Counted from the stretch's first letter, positions 10,270 to 21,556 are shown. The stretch: DNA of 21,675 nt from Phallusia fumigata (GCA_008931825.1 QXVZ01024046.1:1-21675), one strand, 5' to 3'. Notes: generated from the letters alone by a model not told the origin. Program-made: numbers and translations.

Positions 10270-13200
10270 TTACAATGATGTATGCTCCAATGTTGGTTTT
10301 TCTAACACAAATCCACCATTTAAATGTATTTCAGGTTTTTTAATCCTGTTTCCGTTGATCACAATTTCAGTTTTGTTTCTCTCTACGTCTATTGGACAGA
10401 CAGGTGTTTCTTCCTGATAGGAGAGGCCGTTACTGGTCGCTTTCTTTGCTTTCGGTTTTTCACCCGAAAACGCCAACTTTACCAAACCCATTATCGGCCA
10501 TTCGATGCATATTGCCAAAACGAAACCTGTACCGAAGGCGACAACCAAAGTCCCTGAAATACAAAAAGTAGGTTGGATCATACGAAAATTTAGGACGTGA
10601 TGATGAAAAGCAACTCTATTGCTGCGGTAATCCAAATCGCTCTCAAGGAACAAAATGTGTTGCCGAAATCATGCAAAATGCCGACTCTTTGTCATAGACT
10701 GTTTTTGTTAATTTATGTGTTTCTATACATCTTACTCACATGGCTCAGGGCACTAGAAGATGTTTGTCTAATTTTAACTTTAGTTGCCGTATGCGTAAGA
10801 ACCCCGAACTGATATCTGACTTTTTTCACATACAAATGTTTAGAATAAATGCTTACCGAAGAAATAATAGACGACATTGACGTGGGATAGGTGAAAAGGT
10901 GTTTCTTGAATGGTAACATACCACGTCAAAACATACCAATGAGTCAGAAAAGCTGAGTATGTAAGACGGCTAAGTGGTTTAAATGCAGACCAATCAAGGA
11001 AGGTAGCAATTGGACCTGATGAAACAATATTTTGTCGTTTAAAACGGGAAAACGGACGGAATTGTCTGGTGTTACTGATAACAGCATTGCTGTAGATCAG
11101 TGATTGTTGACTTTTTTCCCGGTTGGTACCCCGTTGAAATCACCAACCACTTCTCGTACCTCCTTCATTTTTCAGAAACTAGTTATTTTTCTCACGTTTA
11201 AATTACAAACAGTTTTTGTTTGGATGTTATAGATGTAATGTAGGATCTATGTAGTTGACCCTGATTGATTTAATATCCTACCCCCGGTTAAGAACCGGCG
11301 CTGTAGATACACCTTGGGCTTGTTACAAGTTTTTGTCAAGGCGCCCGAATCAAATGAAAAAAGTTTCTAAAATTCACTCACAGGTTCGTTGAAATGATTA
11401 TAAACACTAACGATATTTGCACCAAGTTCAAACGCTAACCATCCGAAACTAACTTGTAAAAACAAAGGGTTTTTTAATGGTTTTATCACAACAAACGTAC
11501 ATGAAAAAATCACAGCAGATACTTACCACCATATCCGCTCACACAAGCCACGGTCAGCCAAGTCATACACAACGCCCACATGGGTCGAGCCACAGTTTCA
11601 AAGAAGGTGGCGAGGTTGCGACTTAAAGGTTCAAAATCACGAACTTGTGGAAACAAGCTGTAAACGAGGCTGCATGCGATCGCCCCAGCTGAAATCCAAC
11701 CTGCTAAAGCGGCCGCCTGTGGAAGCAATGCAAACTTAATCACAGCAAAAGAGCTTGCCGAAATGAGCGCAAAACCTTACAGACGTTGTACGGGTATTGT
11801 GTCACTCTTTTCATGCAAGCAGTCTACAAATCGTAGCAATTAACACTTTTTTGGCAATTTTTATATTTGTTACCGTATAAACGTGAGTATTTTATATAAA
11901 CGTGGGTCGGTAATACAACAAAACGGTTTAGTGTTATTTAAAGCTAGTCAAATTCTGAAACAATATTAGCAAAATGCCGAGGTCGTAGTAAGCTATATAT
12001 CTTGATCACAAGTTTATTGTCCACACACTTAATATTAAATACTTTGTTTACAGTTCTGTTAATACCCAATGCATTTTGATCTTTCCTTTTGTCTCATAGA
12101 GGATAAGACCCGTTGCCATTCCGATCATGTAGACGCAGATGCGACACCATGGTGTGGTGTATGTGTCTCCCTCGAACTTATCGGCGTAAGACATTTCCAT
12201 CACTGCGCTCGAGTTTATGAAAAAACGAAGGAACCTGTACAAGAGATGGATTTCCGGCCTGGTGATTGATTTAGTGCTATTGTGTCGCTATTTTGTCGTT
12301 CACCAATCGAAATAAACTCAACTCAACAAAACTCATGTTAGATCTGTTACAGTATGCTACTCTTACACGAAGCTGTTTTAACAGTTCTCTTTGAATTTTT
12401 TTCGTGAACGAAAACATAGCAAGATTTTTAGCGAGCAACGTGTGCTTAGATGACCTACAAGAAACAAAATGCCAAGCAAACTGAAAAACTTACATACAGA
12501 AGTAATCAAACTTACACGGATGTCCCGAGAGAAAATAATATCGGAATCGGCTGAAGTTCGCTAAAGTAAGTGAGAAGTCCAGTGGTTAGCATGGAGCAAA
12601 TGCAGACAATTCCAATAAGCAAACTCCCTGCTATCTTTGATCTGTAAAGCATATACTTGTAGTGTAACAGAAATTTACGGCAATTTGCCCTTTTCGGTTA
12701 TTTCACATTTTAGTGTGCACGTAATTAAAATTTGACGTTGGCAACTGAATATACGGCAATCGTCTGTCATTGTCATTGCTTTACAGTAGATATCACTTTA
12801 TAATATGCGCGCGATCACAGAAGTTGACGATTTTTATTACAGCCAAATTCCCTATTTGCAGATTCCTAATTTTGACTTTACGCCAGAAAAATAGATAGTT
12901 TTGTACTATTGGCCTACACGTTGATGTTTTAAGCGGCGGTGTCTTAAAACAAACACTTTAGCTCGCTATAAAACCGACAAAACGCTTGACCCCTATTCTG
13001 CACATTGTGCCGCGGAAAACCGGTTGCGGAGAATTGGTGAAACGCATATGTGCATGCAGCAGCGAATTGCGCCTTACCTGTAGAATACCAAGAGAAAAAT
13101 TGGCGACAGAATGTAGAATTGCATGTCGTTTGCCAAATACCACGAGATGGCGTAACACTGCGAAAAGGTAAGAGATACGTATAAAAATGTGATTGACACA

Positions 13201-16146
13201 AAAAAAGTGGTTGACACAATGGTTTTTAGATTTTTACCAACATTCGCCGGCATCAAAGCAATGAGCAACGTTGATTACAAGGTAGTGTTCAAAGTACAAA
13301 CTGTAAGATACACAAGCAAAAACTGAACGAATAAGAAAGTTAAAGCAGTGGGCAATAAGTACTGAACTTACAAATATGCGTATTTGTCGTGGCACTGCTA
13401 ATCTATTCGACTCACATAGTTGACAGATGGATAGAAGTTGTTAATGTACAGCAGGTTGGTGTACCAAACGTTTATACATTGATCCCTTGTCCGGTCGGCC
13501 ACTTCGGCCCAGTAAGGTCCAGAACCACAATAGCGATACAGACCAACGGAAAAGAGAATGCCAAAGGCATAATCGGGAGTCAATCTACGAAACAAGTTTG
13601 TGCCTAAATGATCATAGATATTAAAAGACTTCGTGGTTTATTACGTTGCTTTTTTTCGTTTTCATATTTTTTGTCACTTTCTATTTGAATAAGTTAATAA
13701 AAATACGATTATGAAAAAAATGGGTTCTCAACTTACAGGTGTCGAATGGGGCAACAAACAGAGTTTGCAACAGCTTTCTTATACAACCCTTGGCTTTAAG
13801 GGTGTCCTCGTTTATACCTGAGGTAACGTTGCAAGTACATAAGGGGAATGTTGATGTATCCGTTCGTCTTGTTCAGGTGTTTTATCCCAAGGTAGGCAAC
13901 CAGCAGACCGCTGAGAAAAAAGAAGGTGTCGACAGAGAAGGTGCCGCTAATAACCGCCATCATCGATGCATTGCTTTCAACAAGCCTTCCTATTTCCGAA
14001 GCATTGTCTAAGATAAGCACAAAAGAAAATAGGGGTTTTAAATTTTTTGAATCGTTTTTATTGCATTCCTCCTTTGTTTATTGTTAAACTTTTTACTTCT
14101 TCCCTACTAGATAAGAAGTGATATAAAGTAATGTCAAAAGGTTTGAAACCACTGGTTAACCTAAGAAGAATTACTGCACTTGTCACGAATAACTTAACTA
14201 TCAACTGAAAATTCTTCCCCATAACCCACAAATTCCTCCCTGGTTGGGAACACTGCTCTAGCCTATCTTCCATAACGTTTCAAACAAACAAGCTGCGAGC
14301 TGCACTCACCCAGGATATACATAGAAAGGGTGTACGCGTGACCCAGAGCCACCCAGGTCATACTGAAGACTCGAATCCCGTCCAACACCGGGATGGTACC
14401 AGGTCGCTTTGTCAGGTCGAGAATTTTCTCTCCATTGGAAACAGCCGAGAAGCACATCATGATTTGCACTGAAACAACCACAAAAGTATCTTCATTTTTT
14501 CGATTTTGTTTCCACTTTTGCTCTTTCAACAGGCTTAATATTAGGCTTGATTAAATTGAAGTTATTTGCTATTAACGTTTTAAGGTCTTAAAAACCTCCA
14601 ATTGCTGCCGGTTTCTCTTCCGGATTTGATTTCCTTTTTGCTCTAAGAGTAACGTCGATTGCGGTGCCAATAAGGACTAAGTAGAGAAAAAACGCCGCAA
14701 AAGCTCTGAGAAGAATTACAGGAAGATTGATGTAGTCAATTTAAACACAGTTGGGACACTGATACAGAAGTTGCAAAATTGTCACAGTTGCAAACATTTT
14801 GGTAACAGTGGGGTTGTTAGGCTGTACATTATAGCAATTGACTACAAGAGTACGAAGATCTGGAGTGTAACGCTTCTTACTGAATTGTCCTTGCATTTGT
14901 TTGTAAACAGTGTTTAGAATAGCGTAGCAACTGCACGGACTCTTTGTAACGATTTTCAGCATGTTTGTATACAGTAGAATGCTCAAAAATTCGTACACTG
15001 TAATTATAGACATCTACTGGTAATTATGTGTGCGTTACATTCTGAGATTTACTGTAATGCGTTCGTGCTGACAAACAGTAAATCAATCACCGAATGCCAG
15101 TTCTTCAACTCGCGTAAAAACCGAATCAGAAAAAGGCGTAAGCTAAAATATCTTAACTTAAATGCCTACATTTCGAACCCACGACGATAGCTCATTACCG
15201 ATTCAGTATTAAGCTTATTTCAGGCCCCATAAAACAAATTGACTTACATTCCAGTAGCAGAGGCGGCGGTCAACGGCTCCCGTTTAGTTGGCGGACACAT
15301 CACGTGCTGAAGGAAATGCGATTCGTTGTAAAACTGCTCAAGTATCAGTTGGACTGATTCTTCCGAGCAAATATCGGGGAAACATGAGGCTAGAGTGATG
15401 TCGATTGGATAGCCTTGTGGCATCGGCTGAAATATAAAGAAATTATTAATAACGGTTATGTCTGGATTTATTGTGTTGTTGTTCAATAGCATATTGGGAA
15501 GTTTTTGGCCGTGCATGTTGTTTTTTAATAGCATATTGGAAAGTTATTGTATTATACGACACAGCAGTATTTTGTAAAAACAGTTTAGTTGCTAGGGGCG
15601 TTGTCGAAATATTCTGCGTAATTTTTATAAATTATCTGTAGACGAATATGACAACATGGACTTAATTTTTGAAAAACTAAGAAAGGATTCGAATTTCTGT
15701 TTATCTTGTACAGACGCTTTACAAGTTTTGAGCCCTCAAGCATAACCTGACAAGAAACAAAAAAAATTTGAGGCTGTTTAAAACTTTTCTTGGGCTGGCA
15801 AACCGACCTGACCTTTTGTACCACCCAAAAGGCCAAGAAAAGCTCTATTCAAACCAGGGATTGGTTAAATTTGGTGTTTGACGACACTATCAGATTTTGC
15901 ATANNNNTCGTCGATGTCCCTTCCGGGAGATTCAACATCCTTCAAGAAACTTCTAATTTTTGGCAACTGCTCCTTGGACAAATCCTCGTAACTTGACTGA
16001 GGTATTTTCTTGTGCAGGAAACTTTCAATAATCAGTTCCCTCTCTGTCCGTGGTGCTGAAATCCCGCCTTGTCTGAGTTTGTTCTCACCCGAACAAAAGG
16101 CCACAAAACATACAACAAGCGTCAAGCATAACTTTGATTCCTTCAT
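10270..16146 (-). CDS. NRF-6-like acyltransferase 3 family membrane protein, gene C (NRF-core exons missing at N gap)
   Basis: Exon 1 starts at the ATG 16144-16146 with a signal peptide (MKESKLCLTLVVCFVAFCSG) and runs into the nnnn at 15904-15907. Eleven later exons join in perfect phase: 15248-15426, 14596-14705, 14310-14468, 13818-14007, 13416-13584, 13078-13157, 12516-12641, 12066-12234, 11527-11716, 10857-11015 and 10270-10553 (stop 10270-10272), giving 604 residues. Landmarks in order are CFPDICSEESV (end of NRF domain), a membrane span (AFAAFFLYLVLIGTAIDV), CFSAVSNG, the R-x10-H motif (LDGIRVFSMTWVALGHAY), SVDTFFFLSGLLVAYL, QRYLRLTPDYAF, WYLANDMQFYILSP, CRICVYMIGMATG, AFKPLSRLTYSAFLTH and a polar cytosolic tail. 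Two NRF-core exons, equal to about 92 residues of gene A, are absent. One donor is odd (GTTTTT after 14596). A multi-pass membrane acyltransferase-like role is known only for the family. Confidence 0.88.
11098..11300. mobile_element. hAT-like MITE in intron of gene C with exact 8-bp duplication
   Basis: A 203-bp segment is flanked by exact copies of ctgtagat (11090-11097 and 11301-11308). Its ends, CAGTGATTGTTGAC and the reverse-complemented CGCCGGTTCTTAAC, pair at 8 of 14 positions without gaps, and CCCGGT/CCGGGGG blocks lie just inside. The matching intron of gene D is about 260 bp shorter and lacks it, so it inserted after the duplication or was lost from D. Confidence 0.6.
14030..14255. 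mobile_element. diverged copy of the same hAT-like MITE, opposite orientation
   Basis: The reverse complement begins CAGTGTTCCCAACC at 14255, continues with GGAGGAATTT and TTATTCGTGA, and shares the internal CCAGTGGTTTCAAACCTTTT block and the GGAGGAATGC block near the far end with the element at 5998-6205, in the same order. It fills most of the 302-bp intron of gene C between exons 13818-14007 and 14310-14468. No target duplication is visible, and the left end is only approximate, so it is an older insertion. Confidence 0.55.
15476..15546. repeat. short tandem duplication, about 40-bp period
   Basis: Two imperfect copies of a block containing AATAGCATATTGGGAAGTT and AATAGCATATTGGAAAGTT lie in the gene C intron just upstream of exon 15248-15426. 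There is no apparent coding role. Confidence 0.5.
15904..15907. other. assembly gap (nnnn) inside gene C
   Basis: Four N bases lie at the expected end of gene C exon 1. The two NRF-core exons that should follow are absent from 15427-15903, so the four Ns may stand for a larger missing segment. Confidence 0.7.
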
Positions 16147-18408
16147 CGTCTTTGACAATCACTGCCTATGTGCAACGATTTGTAAACGTAAACGTTTCAA
16201 ATATCTAAAAACAATTAGCTTTATTTTGGCAAGAATAAATAACGATTACCTTTGGCCATTCAGTTAATTTGATTAATAGTTGACTTTGGTTATACATAAC
16301 TGAACATTCACTTTCATAATTATTTTTTTACGTTTGCAAGCTGGTCCTTTGGCATAAACTTTATTTGAAATACTGAAACTATTTCTATTTAAATTAGTAA
16401 AAATTCTTATAGTAAGATTTTAGCGCATTTTCAAACTATTCTTAACAAGCAAATATATATTTGGGCCAAGTTGGCGTGACTTACACAGTCTACTCAGTCT
16501 TTCTTACACACAAAAACGTTTGTGGTTGAACTGCATGATGCACACTCATAACCATACTTCTTGTTCTAGAACTATATTTCATTTCGTCGCCTGTATTGTA
16601 TGAAGCTTGTTGAACCCGAAACAACCACTTGTCCTCTGTTGCGTGATCAATGATTAATAACAAATGTTTGTTCCAAGGTCGTTGCGTGGTGCGCAATAGG
16701 TGAAAAGTTAGGTGACTTAAAACCGGCAAAATGTGTTGACCGCCCGATGCTTCGACTGAGAAAATGTGCGTTGGTAATACTTTTGCAGTCAAAACAATGG
16801 CGTTTAGAAGGTTATCTTTAAAAGAATGTTCGAACACGTGCTGTGAATCCACCAAAACTTCAGGTTCGTTTCATGCCACAGTTGTACTCAGCAATGGTCA
16901 AAGTATGGTAAGTATGGTACCTTTGTATGGTACGGAACGCAGCACAATTCACCAAAACGTAAGGTACGTCCTTTGCAACGAGGTACGTGGCATGCACAAC
17001 TACCCTACTGCCATCTTGACCAAAAAAGGGCGGTAGGGCACGTTAGTACTGTACGTTATGCAGTAAAGTCATCACAAGGGCACGGCACAGTGACAGGCTT
17101 TACTCTTTGCAACGAGGTACGTGGTACGCACAAATCAATACATACCGTACCGTACCGCCATCCTTGACACTAAGGACCCTAACTAGTTCATTGTATTTGA
17201 GGTTTCAGTGCGCGAACATACAGCCTGGGTAAAAGACTCAAGGACTACGGAAGCCACGCACGGTCCCGATCGCAACGACAGTACTTAAGGCCACCTGTGT
17301 TCAGTCCTTGTCGCTTCTCATAACCGGTTGGCAAACAAATTAATAGCACAATTAGCCGCCATAACCTTTAAACTAATATTGGTTTTTGTGCCTTGTAACC
17401 ATACACGGCATAAAATTAGGCACAGCGAAATATTGCGTCATGTGACAGAAACCAATGCAACGTGAGGGAATGTGAAACAAACAAATGAGCTCAGATCAGG
17501 CCAAGTAAAGTCACTTGACCATATTTCGCTTACCAACCGTTCTGTGAAATTTTGTCAACAATCTTTGCGAAAACAGGGGTCTTGTACTGAGATAGAGAAT
17601 TGCGGCGTATTCTTCACCAGTGTTTATTATAAAGTGTAAACACATTTGTGGAGGCGAAAGCAGTGGTTTGGGAAATTTCACTGTGTGAATTTTCTTTTAT
17701 AACAGTTGAATTATGTCTGATTAACATAAAAGTGTTTCACAATGTACTATACGTTCACCATGGCTATAGACCGTTCATCCCAATTCAAACGATTTATCCC
17801 AATTTAAATAGAAGAATAGTAGGAAGAGAAAATTGGATGCCGGATATCTGACCGTGGTGTCTACACTGACCAATGCACAAATAAAACTCTTGAAAGTTCA
17901 TGTTCAGAATCGTCGCCGATTTACAGTAAGTCGCTGAAGGGAACACTTGCGTTTAAACGTACCACCGTAAAAGCTTACCAGCACTATGCGTTTGTCGTTT
18001 CTTCCCCCTCGGGCCATACACAGTTTTGGGCGACAACGGTAAATAACGATGATAAAGCAGATGTTGTTTGTAGCATTTAAAAGGTTCTTAAGCGTTTACG
18101 TCTATCAGTTGGATTACCGTCGACACGTGCTTTTTGTAACAACTCGTTACCACCGTCCATAATTAAGCATAACCCTTATAGAAGTACTAGAAGCTCCTGA
18201 GCTTACTAGGACAATGTCATGGGATTATCACACGTTTGTGATCGTTTGTGTATTATCTTATTCAAATAGAACCTGCGACAACTAATTTGCTAGCAATTGT
18301 TGGTATACTTGGACAATTTTTGATAATGTCGCTGTGTGATTAGCGTATTTGTTTTTAGGATATGATTCGTACAAATTATTTAGTTTCCATTTCAATAAAA
18401 ATTAAAGT
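16147..18408. other. intergenic, gene C start to gene D end
   Basis: About 2.3 kb upstream of gene C and downstream of gene D. It contains an imperfect repeat pair at 16971-17168 rich in GGTACG motifs. A 121-codon minus-strand open frame at 16490-16855 resembles no family I know and has no splice or start support. The promoter of gene C and the 3' untranslated part of gene D are expected here but show no clear signal. Confidence 0.5.
16971..17168. repeat. imperfect tandem repeat rich in GGTACG
   Basis: CTTTGCAACGAGGTACGTGG at 16971-16990 recurs at 17105-17124. After each copy come a similar GCACAA and, further on, TACCCTACTGCCATCTTGAC or the related TACCGTACCGCCATCCTTGAC. The period is about 134 bp. 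Short GGTACG and TATGGTAC motifs continue leftward to about 16900. Confidence 0.6.
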
Positions 18409-21400
18409 TTACAGTGCGGTTTGTTCCAATGTTGGTTTTTCTGATACAAATCCACCATTATAATGTATTTCAGGCTTTTTAATACTGTTTCCGTTGATAA
18501 CAACTTCAGTTTTGTTTCTCTCTACGTCAGTTTGAGAGACAGGCTTTTCTTCCAGATTATTGTGGCCGTTGCTGATAGCTTTTTTTGGTCTCGATTTGTC
18601 TCCCGAAAACGCCAACTTTATCAAACCCATCATCGGCCATTCGATACATATTGCCAAAACAAAACCAGTACCGAAGGCGACAAACAAAGTCCCTGAAACA
18701 CAGAAGGTCGGTTCGATTAAATGCAAATTCAGGACAGAGCGAGTTGTAACTCGTTAAAACTGGGATAAAAAATTGGGAAAAACTAACTCACTTTGTATAA
18801 TTACAATGTTCCCAAACAAAACATAAAACGCCGAATCGTTCGTTTTATTTTTGACCTAGTGGGGCGGAAGGACTATCGAGCTACCTGCCTCAATGCAGTT
18901 GCGTTCGATCTTTTTCGTATTTTTCGAACATTTTGAAGTTGTTAACCTCAATTTTGGTCAACTGGATTAAATCAATGCCGCTTAAGTTTCTTGCCAATGA
19001 AAATACAAGCGACCGAGACAGGATTAAAACCACAACCTTGCGAGCACAAAGCAGTCGCGCCAAACACTCGACCATCTTAGCGGCAGCATGTTGTTATTTA
19101 TTCCAGACGGTCATTTTACGACCATACATCGTAACACGGCTCAGGGTGCAAAGAAGACTTATGTTCGACTTTTGAGACAGATGCAAATGTTTAAGGAATC
19201 CGACTGATATTTATTATATTTTTGGCATCTAAATCCACAATAAGTACCTTACCAAAGAAGTAATAGACGACATTGACGTGGGATAGGTGAAAAGGTGTTT
19301 CTTGAATTGTAACATACCACATGAGAACAAGCCAATGAGTCAGAAAAGCTGAGTATGTAAGACGGCTCAGTGGTTTGAACGCAGACCAACCAAGAAAGGC
19401 AGTAACTGGACCTGATTAAACAATATTTTGTCGTTATTGATAGAGCGGACTGAGTCGCCTGCTGTTTCAAACAACAGCTTCACATACACTCCGGCCTCTT
19501 TACAAGTTTTGCATTGAGCACACACGTTGACTAATCGAAGCTAACTCTTTTCAAGGGATTTCAGTTGCTTTTGGGTGCCATAATGTATAAGAGAAAATCA
19601 CTATAATGTGCTATGACTGTTGTTTCAATTTTTTAACGACTTAAACACACATGATACTTACCACCATATCCGCTCACACAAGCCAGAACCAGCCATGTCA
19701 AGCACAACGCCCACATGGGTCGAGCCATAGTTTCAAAGAAGGTGGCGAGGCTGCGACTTAAAAGTTCAAAATCACGAACTTGTGGAAACAAGCTGTAAAC
19801 GAGGCTGCATGCGATCGCCCCAGCTGAAATCCAACCTGCCAAGGCGACTGCCTGTGGAAGCAATGCAAACTTGATCGCAGCAGAGCTTGACGATAATAAG
19901 CATAAAACCTTAAACTATAAACCGCAGCAAATTAAAACTTGTAATTTGTTGTCAGAAGAACGTAAGCCCATCATGTAAATGTGGGTCGGTGATACGACAA
20001 AATAGTTTAGAATTGCTTGAAGCTTGTCAAAGGCTCACAAACATGGTACTAAAATGTCCATGTGGTAAAAAGCCATATCTTGATGATATGTTCATTGCCC
20101 ACTTACATAAAATTAAATGATAAAATATTTTGTTATTACCATACTGTTTGAAGCAGTCTTTCAAACCGCAACAAAACTTTCGTCGCTATTTTATGTTTAC
20201 CTTGAAAGATTTACGTTATCTGACAAATTTGTAATACTGGGGTGGGCAAACTTGTTCAACGGAAGAGTCGCTTGCGGAAAACCACAAACACCAGAAAGCA
20301 GCAAAATCAGTTTGTGCAGTGGTGGCAACACAAATTTCAAGTATAAGGCAACAACTCTTTAACGATTTGGGACTAGAGACATAACACATTTCGTATGACT
20401 TAAAGATATTATAGTAACAACATACACTATTACCAAATTGCCCAGGAGGTAATAGGCCATGTATTGGCTCCATGGTATTACACAGTAGGTAATAGTTCCA
20501 CTCATACCCAATGCATTTTGATCTTTCCTTTTGTCTCATAGATGATAAGACCCGTTGCCATTCCGATCATGTAGACGCTGATGCGACACCACGGTGTAGT
20601 GTAGGTGTCCATCTCGAATTTATCCGAGTAGGACATTTCCAGCGGAACGCTTGTGTTAACGAAAAAGCGATAGAACCTGTACAGAAGATATGTTAAGCCT
20701 GGTTCAATCATCCANGTGTAGGTGTCCATCTCGAATTTATCCGAGTAGGACATTTCCAGCGGAACGCTTGTGTTAACGAAAAAGCGATAGAACCTGTACA
20801 GAAGATATGTTAAGCCTGCTTCAATCATCCATACTTACACGTGGTGGCGCTAAAGGGCACTTTTAAATTTAAATTAGAATGATCGGGAGATGTCGTGTTT
20901 GCATTTGGTTTTTTAAACAATCAATGTTTGTTAGTCGATGCCGGGCAGTAGACAGAGTGCCAATTAAACTGGCAAGCTTACTTCACTACTTTGAAACCCT
21001 AAATTTAGAGTAAAATTAGTATCCACTTCGACAATATTGTCAAGTAGTATGTAAAACTTCTGGTTTTCTTTAGATTGGGGTTTGTAACTANAAATTTAGA
21101 GTAAAATTAGTATCCACTTCGACAATATTGTCAAGTAGTATGTAAAACTTCTGGTTTTCTTTAGATTGGGGTTTGTAACTATCCCCTTTTTTGATTTTAT
21201 TCAGTACACAAAAAACTATCCTCTTTTAACTGGTAAAATTTACAGTCTGCTGCTTAGCAAAGTTACCAAATGATCGTTAATCAGCTGACCCAGTATATCA
21301 ACTGTCAGTTGATTAACGATCAATTGGTAACTTTGATCAGGTGCAAGCTGTGAATTTCACCAGTTAAACAATCGTAATAGACAAACAAATTCGGACTTGT

Positions 21401-21556
21401 TTTATACAGAAGTAATTGAAGCAAACTTACACGGATGTCTGCAGAGAAAATATTATCGGAATTGGCTGAAGTTCACTGAAGTAAGTGAGAAGTCCAGTGG
21501 TTAGCATGGAGCCAATGCAAACAAATCCGATAAGCAAACTGCCTGCCATCTTTGAT
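18409..21556 (-). CDS. NRF-6-like acyltransferase 3 family membrane protein, gene D (3' part; 5' end outside window)
   Basis: Five minus-strand exons join in phase: 21431-21556, 20508-20676, 19662-19851, 19253-19411 and 18409-18692 (stop TAA 18409-18411). Their lengths (126, 169, 190, 159 and 284 nt) are identical to the matching gene C exons. The protein reads SKMAGSLLIGFVCIGSML, LEMSYSDKFEMDTYTTPWCR, GWISAGAIACSLVYSLFPQV, LGWSAFKPLSRLTYSAFLTH, HLSHVNVVYYFFG and a polar tail with NKTEVVINGNSIKKPEI. It carries the C-terminal half of the acyltransferase-3 membrane domain; the NRF domain and the R-x10-H motif would lie right of the window. Much of the second exon is repeated beyond an N at 20715, which I read as an assembly join and not a second exon. 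Its introns align with those of gene C apart from inserted elements. The reading frame is intact. Confidence 0.87.
20136..20492. mobile_element. TA-flanked insertion in gene D intron (Tc1/mariner-like MITE)
   Basis: About 357 bp are present in the gene D intron but absent from the otherwise alignable gene C intron, where an apparent empty site, tttgttTAcagttc, lies just left of 12066. The ends read TTACCATACTGT and ACAGTAGGTAA, an inverted pair with one indel, and a TA lies on each side. TA duplication suggests Tc1/mariner-type insertion. No coding region is seen. Confidence 0.45.
20599..20831. repeat. 116-bp direct repeat across a single N (assembly join)
   Basis: Bases 20599-20714 and 20716-20831 are identical except for one base (cctggtt versus cctgctt), with an N at 20715 between them. 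The repeat copies part of a gene D exon together with its upstream intron edge. Equal length up to the N on both sides points to two overlapping contig or allele ends joined without merging. Confidence 0.85.
21001..21181. repeat. 90-bp direct repeat across a single N (assembly join)
   Basis: Bases 21001-21090 and 21092-21181 are identical, with one N at 21091 between them, inside the gene D intron. The pattern is the same as at 20599-20831 and is best read as an unmerged contig overlap. Confidence 0.85.
21225..21368. repeat. foldback (hairpin) element in gene D intron
   Basis: Two arms of about 65 bp (21225-21288 and 21303-21368) are inverted copies. TTTAACTGGT pairs with ACCAGTTAAA after one small change, and the inner arms CAAAGTTACCAAATGATCG and CGATCAATTGGTAACTTTG differ at one base. 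The loop is about 14 bp. It would form a near-complete hairpin. The gene C intron lacks it, so it is a foldback MITE inserted in D. Confidence 0.7.

Noticed and set aside
11717-11745. earlier acceptor for the gene C exon, adding FALLPQ
   Set aside because: The acceptor CTTCCACAG|GCGGCC has a better pyrimidine tract, gives family-like spacing and exists in gene D too; the alternative is in phase but less likely.
14741-15013. 90-codon minus-strand open frame inside a gene C intron
   Set aside because: It lies wholly between two in-phase exons and has no family resemblance.
16490-16855. 121-codon minus-strand open frame in the intergenic region
   Set aside because: No recognisable motif, no splice or start context, and no paralog in the window; likely chance.
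20716-20831. apparent second copy of a gene D exon
   Set aside because: It is the right half of a repeat across an N and is better explained as an unmerged assembly overlap.
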